The notes: generated by a model from the letters alone, not told the origin. Counted from the stretch's first letter, positions 33,096-44,597 are shown. The stretch is DNA of 64,000 nt from Haemaphysalis longicornis (GCA_013339765.2 CM023454.1:37376950-37440949); one strand, 5' to 3'. Made by a program: numbers and translations.

Positions 33096-33870
33096 GAAAC
33101 GGACAACAGAATAAACGGACAACAGTTGAGCAATTTCAGGTTTGCGGACGACCTAGCAATAATGAGTGCTACTGCAGAACACCTGCTTGAATAATTAAAA
33201 GACAACGCACGGCTGTGCGGATAAAAAACCTATAAATAAATCAAAATATTAAGGGATGAGCATGCACAAATGCTCCTTTCCTCTGAGGAAACTAAATGCT
33301 ACAAGAAGTAAAAAAAACGACAACCTCGCAGACTTAACCCAACAACGGGAGAGAAATCGGGCGCAGAATACGCAAACAGTCCCAAATAATGAAGGGTAAC
33401 CGAGTTCTGTCACCCGAAAGATTATCTACAAGCAGTGCATCCTGCCGGCTCCGACATATAGAGCAGAAATTTGGCGCCTTACGTAACAACCAGAAAGCCA
33501 ATAGGTAGGCTCAATGAGCCATGGAACAAACAATGTCAGCTATAGCACTCAGGGAACAGAAACGAGCTACATGGAATAAAGAACAGACTACAGTAGTATA
33601 TATCACAGTTCAAATAAAGTAAAAGAATTGGACTTGGGCTTGCCATGTAGGGAGTGAAAACGAAATCCGGGGGACAGCTCTGGTAACAAAGTGTTTACCA
33701 AGAGATGGGCCTAGAAGGGGAAGGGAAATAATACGCGGATGGGATGAAATACGGAACTTCAGGGGTAAACTCTGTACTCGACTAGCCCAGGGTACGAGCA
33801 GTTGAAGGTCAATGGGGGAAGCCTTCGTCCTGCAGTGTACCCAGTAAGCTGATTATCATGATGATGAAAT

Positions 33871-34139
33871 AAACACTACGCTGCAAAAACAAATGGCCAC
33901 AGTTTGCTCCAATAAAGGCTAAATCTGCAATTTTCGAGTGCAAGCTACTTTTTTACATTGTTATACTTTTGGGTGCAACGTAAATTAGGAGACATTTAAC
34001 GCACTGTTTTATAATTTTGTAATAATAGGTGAAAAATCTCCGCAAAGCCTCTTTTCCTTTCTTTTTCCCACTATTTTTTTTGCCATATGTGCTGGCACTT
34101 TTTTGTATATCTGAGACGTGTGCTTTTTACCTTTAAGAA
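33871..34139. other. No recognised feature
   Basis: A T-rich spacer between the RTE copy C tail and the duplicated LINE 3' ends. It may include more of the first LINE 3' UTR. Confidence 0.5.
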
Positions 34140-34560
34140 CATTTTCTGTGTGTTTTGTGTAATGTTGCAACTGTTGTCTTATTACTTCTTTTGTTCTTTC
34201 TGCCGTGATTGCTTCTAAATTATATTTTGCTGTTAATTTCTAAGAGTTCCCCCCACAGTGCGACCCTCAGAACCTCTTTCTGTATTATCAATCACGACGA
34301 ACTGTACTACTGTTAGCGTTTACAATAAACTGAACTGTGACTGAAATAAATGTTATTTTGTGAGAGTTTTTTTGTAATGTTGCAATAGTCTTCAAATGAT
34401 ATCTTTTGTAAGTTACTTCTGTTGTGATTGCTTCTATGTAATATTTTACTGCTAATTTTTAGGACTTTCCCCACATTGCCACCCTTTGGTACCGCTTTCG
34501 GTATTATGAATCACCATAGACTGTACTATTACTACAGTTACAATAAACTGAACTGAACTG
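34140..34560 (+). repeat. Two LINE 3' ends in tandem (period 215 bp)
   Basis: AATGTTGCAA at 34161 and at 34376 starts two related segments of about 215 bp. Both contain GTGATTGCTTCTA, TTCCCC...ACCCT, CGGTATTATnAATCAC and end with TTACAATAAACTGAACTG followed by a short TGAAC-type repeat. The AATAAA plus pentanucleotide tail is typical of a CR1/L2-type LINE 3' UTR. They are either a tandem duplication or two strongly 5'-truncated insertions. No coding part remains. Confidence 0.65.
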
Positions 34561-35409
34561 AAATAAATGTCAGCAATGATACTAAGATTTTCAATTTATT
34601 ATAAGCACTGTGCGAGGCGGCTGGCTTTTGTGTCGTGATCTGCACTATTTCCTCAGTTGTTTGATTCCGGTAGTCGGGGTAATAAAATGTTTTGTCTTCT
34701 TCAGAATAGTTTTTCTGGGTTTGCATTCTGCGCTATGGTATTAAAAAACAAGCTGGGAACTGTCACTGATAACTTGAGTATATTGCCGGTGGAATTCCAG
34801 GAAACTTAATAAATGCATTCTATCTAAAGTGTTTTATAAGTGCGGAAGCAATTATAACAACTTTTTTAGGAATGAAATTAGGAATGAAATACTTGTATTC
34901 TCCGGGGTAAACTTTCAACTCCGTGCCCTTTTCATAAATAAAAGCTAGATTTGTAATACAATTTTCTATTTATTAGGTAAATAAAAACCATAAAGAATGC
35001 CTCTAAATAATCAATAGCGCCTATAAGCCTGTTTTCTGGCAAAAAAACTGTTGCAGAAAATACACGAGCGTCTGGCCCTCTTTTTCGTTTTAGTCTCACC
35101 CAAAGGGTAGTACCTGTGTAAAATCTGAATGTATTTGAATCTGTGCATAGCAGTGTCATTGCACTGCCTGTATTGATGTCCGCTTTTGGCACATATTTAT
35201 TAGTTGCTATCGGGCGTGGTAGAAAAACAGCCTGAAGTAAATGCGTCGACTAAATTGTAACTTTTCTAGCAGTAACCTAAGGCGTAGATCAAAGAAGAAA
35301 CCAATGTTTTTCTAAAAATACTAGAATTAGTACAGTTAACATCCGTATGACACAACTACATTCTGCAAATTTTGTATAAAAATAAAACCCTTAAAAGTGT
35401 TGAGCCCTT
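34561..35409. other. No recognised feature
   Basis: About 850 bp of A/T-rich sequence with one 86-codon minus-strand frame (34932-35192) that shows no known domain. Confidence 0.5.
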
Positions 35410-35420
35410 AGACACATTTT

Positions 35421-35730
35421 GGCAGCCGAAGCAGCACCCATCGTGCACGGACTCACGCTCGTCTTCTGTGTTTAGCACAGATAACGCAGAGACAGCCAGA
35501 AATTCGGTCCCTGCCTGGATTCCCACAACGCATGTCCGTCAACTCGACTGAGTATTTGGCGCCCGTGACCAGCTGCCACTACCGCACCGCGGCCACCGTC
35601 AGGTGATAGGCGCTACTGTCGCCGATAAAGCTTATCAGTTGTCCCACCCGGAGCGGCCCCTCACTTTTTGGCAGCAGCAGCAGCACCCATAATGCACGGA
35701 CTCACGCTCGTATGCTGTGTGTTGGACAGG
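35421..35730 (+). repeat. Repeated 5' leader segment of the LINE at 35410
   Basis: GGCAGC..AGCAGCACCCAT, then GTGCACGGACTCACGCTCGT, appears at about 35421 and, as GGCAGC...AATGCACGGACTCACGC, again at 35670, 249 bp apart. About 60 bp are clearly shared. The second copy leads into ORF1. This resembles a duplicated 5' promoter unit. Confidence 0.7.
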
Positions 35731-35819
35731 TTAGTTTTCTTTCTGAACAAATTTTTCTCCATAACTTTTGATGTTTCCACTGCCTCTACTGCTGGCAACG
35801 TGTTATTATGTCATCTGAT

Positions 35820-36665
35820 GGGCAATGCTCCGCATTCCACACGTGCTTCTCTGCTCCCGAGTGCACAGTTCAGTGCAGTGGCTTTTCTTGAAAATACCAC
35901 ACGGGAAGTAGTTTGGGAGTATCGCAAAACGCAATCAAAACAAAAGGAGAGGCATACCGGCTAGCTTGGCGCTGTCCCACTTGCAGGACAAAAAAACTAC
36001 GTCACCAAGTTAAGAAACCAAACGAAGATTTTGAAACACAAGATGTACCACTTCTGTTAGTTACGAATAACGACAAACTTACCACTGTCTGCCTTTCAGA
36101 GATGTCGTGGAAGGTAGTGATGATTAATTAAAGTTCTGGAGCGAGCAGTATCATGACTTACTACACCGGGTCGAGCAGAATGAGCATCATATCAAAGAAC
36201 TCGGGCGCCGGACAGAACAGCTTGACACCCAGAACAGTAATGTCTGTGAATGGAAGCTGAAATGAACAATCTGGAATCAGAAGCCGGGGTCTAAATCTAG
36301 CATTCCATGGCAGCATGCCTACGGAAAACGAAGATATACTGAACGTTGAGCTTCCACCCCTTCCAAACGATGCCTTGGCAGCGATTCATCGTGTTCCATC
36401 AAATAAAGGAAAAAAAAACGGGCATATTCTGCCATTTTGCAAGGCAGGCAGATAGGGACAGGTGGTGTAAAAACAGAAACAAACTTCGCGGCGAGTGATG
36501 ATCAAGTGTACATACTCGAGAACCTGACTAAACGAACTCTTGCTTTCCTTCACGGAGCAAAAGCTGGGCAAAGGATGCAAACTTCAACCACGCATGGCAC
36601 AACAACGGCCAAGTTGTTGTTCGTAAAGAAGATAAAGATAAGGCTGTGGTTGTCACATGCATAAG
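35820..36665 (+). pseudogene. LINE ORF1 remnant: PHD finger and FP-like domain
   Basis: At 35820-36000 a cysteine/histidine series reads CSAFHTC...PECTVQC...KYHTG and ends LAWRCPTCR, the layout of a PHD finger, with one stop inside. At about 36480-36660, in two frames, SDDQVYILENLTKRTLAFLH is followed by a decayed WAK...FNYAWHNNGQVVVRK-like stretch. That resembles the FP-type C-terminal domain seen in many arthropod LINE ORF1 proteins. PHD-bearing ORF1 proteins are known from CR1-like elements. The function would be RNA binding or chromatin contact; this copy is broken. Confidence 0.65.
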
Positions 36666-36712
36666 CTACCTGAAAAAACTAAGGTAAACACCGCAACAAC
36701 AAAGCCATAACC

Positions 36713-39480
36713 ATGAACCGTAAAAATACCGTGTCTTATGTATTACCATGTGCATTTAAAAACCACATAGGAAAGGTATTCATAAAATCCTTCAATTGTT
36801 TCCACTTGAACTTACGGTCGGTGCGAAATAAGAAATCAGATCTGTCGTTATATCTTGAACAAATCAAGCAATCGTTCGATGCAATATTGATAACCGAAAC
36901 CTGGTCCACTGATTACACTGCCGTTTTTCGCATTCCATCGAACAACACTTTCTACTTAAACCGTTACAAAAGCCGCGGTGGTGGCACATGCATTTTAGAA
37001 AAAAAGAATTTACTTGCGAACTTCTACAAGAGTTCTCTGCAAGTACAAACGATTGTGAAATAATGACATAGAAGTAGAAAACACTGTTATAAGAGTCTGC
37101 TACCGTCCTCGAAGTGGCTTTGTGTCAATTTTTCTAGATAACCTAGAAGAATGGTTTGAATTTTCTATTCGAAATCGTCTCTCTTTTACAGGTGGGGTCA
37201 CCTAAATAGAGATACACTGAAACATGATGCCATGGCACGCATGCTAATGTTCTGCTGAAGGTTTACGGTCTTATAAACGTAATATGTGTACCCAAAAGAG
37301 TGACCGCTGAGTCATCATCCCTTATTGATATGTTTTTACCAATTTAGACATTGATAAGATCAAAGCTGGTGTCTCGACGTGTGACATTAGCGATCACTTG
37401 CCGATATTCATTTTCAGTAAACAAAACGTGCGGAAGGACCGGCAGCCAATACAAAAAGGGCCAAAAGTTTCGGAACGTGCCTTGTTGACGTTTCGAGAAA
37501 GAATAGAGTTAGTGAATTGGTATGATGTATTGTCTTGTAATGTCGCAAACTGTTCCTATGAAACATTTCTCGTCATTTTGAGCTCTATCTATAAGTCTTG
37601 CTTTCCTTATATGCATAAATAAAGGCGTAAAAGGATACGGAAACCATGGGTTAGCCTCGAGCTTAGGAAAAGAATACAAGAAAAAAAACAAGCTATACAG
37701 GCGATTTATTAAAAGCAAAGACCCAAACGTATTTCGACATTTCAAAAATATTCGAAAACGCCTCTTAAAAAAGCGAGGCGAGACTATAAGTGTAAACAAA
37801 TTTAATCTGCTGACGAGCGCGCCAGTCTTATCTGGAAACAATTACACTCGATCTTAAAATGTAGCATCCCCCCTGATCAATTGAGTAAAGTAATTGTGAA
37901 CGACTTACAGCTGACAGGGAAGTCTGTGGGATACGCGTTTATTCAATACTTTGTAGGTGTTTCACACCCTGCTACAGTGCAGAATGACTTTGAAAATATT
38001 GCCCATGACAGGAGTTCTATATTCCTTAAATAAGTTATTGAGGCTGAAGTATTCAATATAATTCATAACTTAAAAACCAGTGCGGGTAAAGACAAGTTAA
38101 ACCCATTAAGTACATATCCGATTTGCTTGCCGCTATACTTAACCACATTTTTACCTGTGTTTGTGGCAGCTGATTTTACCTGGTAAAATGCAAGTAACCC
38201 ATGTAACAGCCTTACACAAAAAAGGAAACAAAAATGACATGCAACTTACCGTCCCAAGTATATACTGCCGGGCATGTCAAAAGTGCTAGAAAAAGTTATT
38301 TTACTTGGTCTTACAGATTTTGAAGAGAAACACAGTCTCTAAAACTGCCCGCAGTTGGTCTTCCGCAATGGACTTAGTACGAAGTTCGCATTGCTAAAAC
38401 AAAAAGAGTCAATTTTGGCAGCGCTTAAAGAAGGAGAGTTCGTACTTGGGCTGTTTATTGGTTGCTCTAAGGTTTTGATCACAAAAATCACCAAATTTTA
38501 ATTATAAGTTTGATCCTTATGGTTTTTGAGGCAATGCGTGCACATCATTATGTCTTATCTGGAACACTGGAAACAAATAGTTCACCTCGACGACTGTTTT
38601 TCCGATATACTGCCTTTATCTGCTGGTGTACCACAAGGAAGTATCTTGGGACCACTTCTTTTTAATATCTATAATAATGACGTGATCAGCATTAGCCCGA
38701 GCGCTAAATGTATGATTTCTGCTGACGACCCCAGCATGTTTTTAGGAGGAAATTCGGCAGAGAATTTAGTTGGCGAACCAAATTTTGTATTAGAAAATCT
38801 AAATACCTCAACTGAGAAATAGCCACCCCAAAATAAACACTACAAAAACCATATATGTAATGTTCAGAAGTAAAAAAAGAAGGTAACATTAACGCAACAA
38901 ATACTGCTGAATTCGAACCGGGTTGATATTAAAGCACTAGGGGTGCTGTTCCAGGAAAACCTTTCTTGAAACGAGCACATCCACACAATATCAAGTAGTT
39001 TTCTCAAATAGTGAGGCTAGTTTACCGCATTCGCCTGATCATTTGGAGACATATAATGATATTAATTTAAAACTTTATTTTCCTCAAGAATAAACTACTG
39101 CCATCTTGTTTGGGCACCCACTAGTCAAGAAAGCATACAAAAAATTTATTCTCTAGAAAAAGCTTTCTACGTGCTGTAGAGGACGTCCCTTCACATTATC
39201 ACACCTGCCGGTTGTTTAAAATGTACAATGTAATGCCTTCTGAGAAGATGTACAACGTTTGAATAACGAAAGCCTATAAACAAGAAATCAAGAGGGGACA
39301 TGTATTCTTGACTGCAGTTGCCAACCTTAAAAGAAACTCTGAGCCTTAATAAACGCGAAACTGCAAAATTTGGAATGTTAAAGTTTGTAGATCAACATAT
39401 GGGCGACATATCTTTGGAAACAGGCTTCCGAGGCTACTAAATGCTTTACACAAACTTAATCTATATGCATGTATTATGAA
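36713..39480 (+). pseudogene. LINE ORF2 remnant: endonuclease and RT
   Basis: Endonuclease: SFNCFHLNLRSVRNKKSD, ILITETWSTD and SRGGGTCIL (36780-37000), followed in other frames by a VCYRP-like motif (about 37095) and an AISDHLP-like stretch (about 37385-37405). RT: PLSAGVPQGSILGPLLFNIY (about 38610-38670) and MISADDPSMFL, where the catalytic box is SADD (codons 38718-38729) with both aspartates kept. C-terminal pieces include HYHTCRLFKMYNV (about 39190) and YKQEIKRGH (about 39280). Numerous stops and frame changes show it is dead. Confidence 0.72.
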
Positions 39481-39880
39481 GGTAATCTCTATGTAAAGGG
39501 TTTTTAGTACATCCGTCGGTGTACGTTTTCTTTTTTGTATGGTTGAAACGCGAGACATGGGTATTTGTAGTGGGCTCACATTTTACTTGGGGTTCTGTAT
39601 TAAGTGAATATCTGTTCAGTACATATTTTTTCTTTTTTATTTTCTTTCTTTTGTTATTATTATTGTGGTTGTTGTTTTACACTCTTCCAATGGCGCAAGA
39701 AATGCCGTGTTTCGACGCGGCTTAATTTTTATGTACTGTATAACACTGCTTTACGCCTGTGCGAAAACGGGGACCCGCGGCTTCGTCAAGCTGTCCTTGA
39801 GATGGGTTTTTCAACCGGCCTCAATCATTGTTTACTATGTTCATGATGTCAATAATGTTCATTGTGCATTGTTTATTGTT

Positions 39881-41982
39881 TAGTGTGATATGTTTCGGCT
39901 TGCCCCAGATTTGATACCACAGACGTTTTAGGACTATACCTCTGGTCAACCATGCATACAGTAGAAACCAACTTACATAACACTAAAATGAAAAAAAAGG
40001 TAGTTGCAGTTTTCATTCAAAAAAATGTGAAGGCATTTTTACGATCACTTCTAGCCACTAACCATTAAAGGTTTTATAGCAGCTGATCATCTATTCAGTG
40101 CATTCAGGGGGAAAAAACCGTGGTACGGAGAATAACTGCGCCATCCACTAAAGGGTGATAAAAAAGATTTTATAATAAATTCTTGCACGGGCATTCAATC
40201 TGGCAAAGCGCGAGTAAATAAACGTATAAGGGTTAAAAAGACTCGAAATGCCTAACCACGCCTTGCCGGAGACTGAATATGAGAAGTTACCTCACTTATG
40301 GTGGTATTTTCTCCAAATAATGAAACCACAGCTGGAGTATCGTATATATTCGATGATATTCTAATTGCTCAACGAAACTAGAATGAAACACGTATCTCTT
40401 TGTACGACAACAAATCTCTAAACTCGCGAGTGTTTAGAGCGACAACACACAGAAGTTGCTTTCCCCATCTCCGTTTATCGAAAAAAACACTGACTTGCTT
40501 TGAAATTGCATTTGATAACGTTATTCACGTGTAAAAATATAAAGTGCGTGAGCCACCGTCATAGTAAGTGTGACCATGGTTATGAAATTGCACAGTGAAC
40601 ATATAGAGTATTCAGTGGTACATATATAAAGTATCGTCATTTATACACAACTAAAAAAGAAAACTTGCATAGCTGTCAGCAAATTATTTCGAAAAACCTA
40701 GAATACATGTGAAGAACAATAACAGTGACATTCACTTAGGTATCAGCAACATGGAGGCGTCCATGCAATCAAGGCTAGTCGGGGTGACGAGATGTAGTAA
40801 ACGCCTTTGTTAGTTTGGTTACGAATGTTTCCATTTTCGCTTATACAACTGCACCAAAGGCTGTTTCTTTTGTGCCGCAAAGAGAGGACACCTCTGTCAA
40901 ATAAATTATACAAAAAAACACCGATGATACTTTCCCCGGACTTACGACGACCCGCTTCCTTTGACGGATCACCGCGGACCTGGCAAACAACCCATGGAAA
41001 CAATACATTAAAAACCACGATGATATGACGCTTGGGTGCACACCAGGCGCTTTGTACGATGGACCGTGTCGCGAATACACCGGCGCTTTTCCAATACTTT
41101 AAACATCTTCGCCGCCCCTTCTGACCATTATTCTTAATCCTCGTTCGACGCTGCTTGATGTGCAAAGGTGTGGAGGTTGGTCAGACCTATTACTGAACAG
41201 ACGCAAGCAAGCAGGCGGGTACTCGTGAGCGGGAGTTGCGACGGCCCCACGAGGCAGCCATACGGCAACGAGTGAACCACGAGAAATTAATGTTCAGGTG
41301 GCGCATGGCGCGTGAATGTGGGGCTCCTGTAAAGCCGCCGATGAACGCGGAAACTCATACGAAGCAGACCCACGGCGATGACCGGACACCGCTTTCCACG
41401 ACCGCTTGTTCGAAGCTATTTCCTTGCGCGACTGTCTTTGTCCCTTTATCTATGATATCTGCTTGTCAAAAGCAGCGATGTCACTCCGTTATTTTCTTTT
41501 CAAGAGTGGCTTAATTCACGCGCCTCCGCTGCGAGGGTGCAACAAAGTACAGGGCGCGATGAGGGAGACACGTACCCGTGGACATTGCCCTTTTTGGTCC
41601 CTCGCTGGCCACCACTGGAAGACACGGGTACCAGCGCGGGTGCAGTCTCCGACATCGCCCGGAAGTGTCACCTTGTGGCGCGTTTTTCAGGTCCGGACGA
41701 GCCCGCCGACACGTCCACGCGCTCCCGCATCCCCACGACCAGAGGCTCTCCTCACGTCATGCTACATCCTACCTCGCCTCGCCGACTGGTGTCGCTAGTG
41801 CGCAGGAAGAACTGGTTCTCGGATAAGGCAGAGGAAAAAGGGTCCACTCCACCCCGGCGAAAACAACCTTAGCTGTTGCTGACGTTATCCTGTCGCGCGA
41901 GCGAGGCGCGCTGTGCAACGCCGTCGGCGATGGAATGCTACCCAGAAAAGTGATCGCGTAATGTCGCGATACACACACACAA
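39881..41982. other. Unassigned, GC-rich in its right third
   Basis: 39881-41100 is A/T-rich without recognised features. 41200-41950 is distinctly more GC-rich, with overlapping open frames on the plus strand (up to 130 codons at 41406-41798), none with a domain I know. This GC-rich block could be the far end of a Penelope or LTR element, or host DNA. Confidence 0.4.
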
Positions 41983-42006
41983 TATATATATATATATATA
42001 TATATA
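41983..42006. repeat. (TA)n microsatellite at the Penelope end
   Basis: A pure TA run directly abuts the presumed 3' end of the minus-strand Penelope-like element. TA repeats also flank other Penelope or Gypsy pieces in this window. Confidence 0.9.
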
Positions 42007-43984
42007 GATCATGAGGTTCGATGGGCCAGTATAAAAATAGCGAAAGAAGTCGACTGACACGTTTCCCGTTTTTGTTGCCAACAGTTTCGGAGTTAGAAAC
42101 TCCTTCTTCAGGGCTGTATTTTAATTTCTCACATTGCGCCTTTATACAAAACCTTCTGCGAGGGAGGGTTACTTCCGTCATCCCTGCTAGAGAGGTTACG
42201 GGTGAGGGGTGCTTCAAACAGTTTGAGCAAGTGAGGCATTCCGATTGGGTAAAAAGGTGGAAAGTGAGGGAAGGGGAAAGAACACAGACGAAAAGGCAGC
42301 CCGAAAACATGTAACAGGAGGCACACAAGCAAATACAATATCAAAAACAAGAGTGAGTCCTGCGCGCTCCGCAAAGGGTGTAACAGTAGTCAGCGGGAAG
42401 TGAAAAGGGGCAAAAAGGGGGGGGGGGATGAAAGGAGACGGACATAAGATGGCGGCACAGGCAATAGATCTTCGATTGGGTCATACTGCAAGGCCCTATG
42501 CATGCACGGCCCGCAGAGTCGACACATGGTCCCCGCGCCATACTCGGAATTTCCTGTCCCATTTTCGCTTTTGTTTTACTACTGGTTAAATCTACAGCAG
42601 CTCTCGTCTTGGCGCCACTTCGACGAAACCGAGTGGTGCAGCAAAGCTTTGCTACGCGGCCAGCGAGCCGCGGAACAAGTAACACTGGGATTTGGTTTCG
42701 TTTACAGCGCATTCTTCGGCCGTTTGTCTATCAGTGGTGCGGCTGTCATAATTGAGGCCGCTGTGCGTCGGCGGGCCCGCGTGGTGCGCTCACAGCTGTT
42801 CAAGGTCACTGATGAGACGGTGGGTGGTGGTTGTCGAATGGGCGGGGAAGGGGGGGGGGATTTACCCGTTTGTTTCGCTTGACTTGGTCCCTAAAGCGGC
42901 GTTTCCTTTTTTCCTTCTTGCTTTCTTTTTAAGTTCTATGCATGGTGCCGGTTCCGCGATCACCCCCTCCATTGCTCGCAAGGTCCCGATATTTCCGTCT
43001 AAGGCGCAGCTTTTTGTCGCAAGAATGAGAGGCGGCCCGGGTCCTCATTGATGCCATGGGTGAATGCCTGGAATTTATGTATAAAGTAGGACTCCCTTTG
43101 CTCGCGTTCGACGGAAGAGCGGAAGCCGGACAGCAGGAGAGTGATTCTGATATGCTCAATGGAATGGTCCGGCAGGCGCATATGTTTGGAAAATGGTGGA
43201 TCCGGCTGTGAGGTGACGTGGGATTTGTGGTTGTTGAATCTGATTCTCGAATGCATAGAATGCATTCTCGGTCTGGCCACTATATTCATTGCCACACATT
43301 TTGCAGTGCAGTCGGTATACGACGTTACTGGAATCACAGTAGAGGCTTTCTTTTATTCGGAAGGAAAATTTGGAAAAGTTAGATTTTGCCGTGTCGATTT
43401 AGGTGATGAGGGGACAGATTTTGCAGCCCGTTTTCCCGCATGGGCGGCAGCCTGAGTGTTGTTTCGTGATCCCTATTTTAGCCTTAACAAGCATATCTCT
43501 TAAGTTCTTGTCTTTACGATACACTGCATGGGGTGGTTAGGGGAAGATAGCTGACAGGTGCTCACTTTGTCTGATCATGTTGAAATGCTTGCTCAGTATG
43601 TTGTTTACTCGTGGCATGTTCGCACCGTATGTTGATATCAGGTTGGTCTGGGGTGTTTCCTTTTTTGTGAATTGGCTTGTGGCAATGCTGAATGGCGGTC
43701 TGTTTGGCGGGCCCGGTTGATTGCGTCATCAATTATATTTTCTGGGTAATTTTGATTCAGTTGGATGTTCTTTAGATTTTGCAAGTTTCTGTCAAATTCT
43801 TGGAAATCAGAACAGATTCGGCGGTATCTGTATGCCTGCGAGTATGGATATTTCCAACTTTGCAATGTAGTGGGTGGTTGCTGTCAAAATGCAGGTACTG
43901 TTGGCGATCCGTGGGTTTTTTGTAGACGGTGGTCGCGAGGGAGTTGCCATGTACCTGAAGGGTTACGTCCAACTCCCTCATAAT
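42000..43984 (-). pseudogene. Penelope-like element: RT thumb, Cys-rich linker, GIY-YIG
   Basis: On the minus strand, from 43984 down: MRELDVTLQVHGNSLATTVY, KKPTDRQQYLHFDSNHP (about 43870-43930) and SQAYRYRRICSDFQEFDR (about 43780-43850), the standard Penelope RT thumb region. Then YPENIIDDAINRAR and a cysteine-rich linker, CRPCGKTGCKICPLI (about 43407-43455). The GIY-YIG nuclease reads VVYRLHCKMCGNEYSGQTEN (about 43265-43330). The C-terminus ends near 42930, and the remaining 0.9 kb to the TA repeat is a 3' UTR. The catalytic palm of the RT is missing, so the element is 5'-truncated at the composite repeat boundary (43985). Stops and frameshifts are present. Confidence 0.82.
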
Positions 43985-44570
43985 AGGAAACGAGGCGCTC
44001 GTTGAAATAAGATAGACCTGATGGTTGGCAGTCAAGAAAACCTCGGAAAGCAAAGGATGTGGTAGGTCACTTAAAGAGATAAAGGATTTGGAAAGAAAGA
44101 AAGTGGAGAAAAAATGCCCGCCAGGTGGGATCCGAACCCATGACCTCCAGAATACCGGTCTTGTGTGATTACCACTACGCTACCAGCAGGGCGATCTTCA
44201 CATCCACTTTCTGGGTATTTATGTTAGGGTATTTTGCTTCCTGTGCTTGGGGGTGGTAGCCAGCGCCACTCGGACTACGCGGTTTGAAGGGGACCTTCTC
44301 TTTAACCCCCGGCCTGTGACTCGAGTGTCTACGACCTTTCATGAGTGGTCGACCAGCGTTGAACCCTCTTAAGCTTCCTCTGGCGCCAAGACTGCCAGAA
44401 CACAGGCCCTCGCTATGCATGTAGCGAATAATAACAGGAAATGAGGCGCTCGTTGAAATAAGACAGGAATAATGGTTGGCTGTCAAGAAAACCTCGGAAA
44501 GCAAAGGGAAAGATGTGGTAGATCATTGAAATAGATAAAGTATTTTGAAAAAAAGAAAGAAAGTAGAATA
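43985..44570 (-). repeat. Composite tRNA-headed repeat, subfamily A (1.3 copies)
   Basis: AGGAAACGAGGCGCTCGTTG at 43985 recurs as AGGAAATGAGGCGCTCGTTG at 44436, a 451-bp period. The full unit contains an AAAGAAAG run, a minus-strand tRNA-like segment (44116-44192), CTTTCTGGGTATTTAT, and a conserved block with GCCAGCGCCACTC and GGGGACCTTCT. The second unit breaks off in the TA repeat next to the Gypsy LTR. Subfamily B (49902-50700) has the same order but a different tRNA-like part. Family unknown to me. Confidence 0.7.
44116..44192 (-). other. tRNA-like segment with Pol III A and B boxes (type A)
   Basis: The minus strand starts GCCCTGCTGGTAGCGTAGTGG (A box) and has GGTTCGGATCC (B box) before CACCTGGCGGGC. 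The acceptor ends pair at five of seven positions. The anticodon arm is irregular. It sits inside a repeat, so I read it as a SINE-style promoter rather than a working tRNA gene. Confidence 0.7.
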
Positions 44571-44571
44571 T

Positions 44572-44597
44572 ATATAAATATATATATATATATATAT
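44572..44597. repeat. (TA)n tract left of the Gypsy-1 LTR
   Basis: TA-rich sequence ends exactly where the 5' LTR begins. Another TA tract begins just after the 3' LTR at 49843, so the element probably inserted into a TA microsatellite. That obscures its target duplication. Confidence 0.85.

Larger units (their letters stand above)
26690..33870 (+). mobile_element. RTE-clade LINE copy C, split by a CR1 insertion
   Basis: The most complete RTE in the window, about 2.7 kb once the 4.5-kb CR1 insert is excluded. Endonuclease remnants: QAVVNAPTTILQAYAPTG (about 26835-26890), DFTAKVGGEQMGEWS (about 26970-27015) and KNQIDCILSDNPGIGKDVEV (about 27230-27290). RT remnants: a YRPISL-type region near 28160, LLEDLYKEYACRITVHK (about 28455-28510) and VRQGGNI...FTACLEGVLGK (about 28537-28605). 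The reading breaks at 28609 and resumes at about 33110 with INGQQLSNFRFADDLAIMSA, holding an intact FADD box. The C-terminus follows, ending near 33840 with a TGATGATGA tail. Stops and frameshifts are numerous. It must predate the CR1 that interrupts it. Confidence 0.85.
35410..39880 (+). mobile_element. Near full-length decayed CR1/Jockey-like LINE
   Basis: Order along the plus strand: a repeated 5' leader (copies about 249 bp apart), ORF1 remnants with PHD-like and baculovirus-FP-like parts (35820-36665), endonuclease (36713-37400), RT (about 38040-38900) and a C-terminal region (about 39080-39430). A 3' UTR with GGGGACCCGCGGCTTCGTCAA follows near 39770, ending in A/T-rich sequence around 39880. 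All domains are in the expected LINE order but spread over all three frames. It belongs to a different subfamily from the young CR1 at 28610-33095. Confidence 0.75.

Noticed and set aside
33097..33125. Target-site duplication of the CR1 insertion
   Set aside because: Both copies of AAACGGACAACAG are on the same side of the element, and the 3' flank (GGAAAATACAG) does not match.
32375..33190. 271-codon plus-strand open frame with internal repeats
   Set aside because: It is antisense to the 312-bp monomers of the CR1 ORF1, and its repeats are the same monomers. It ends in RTE sequence. No independent domain is visible.
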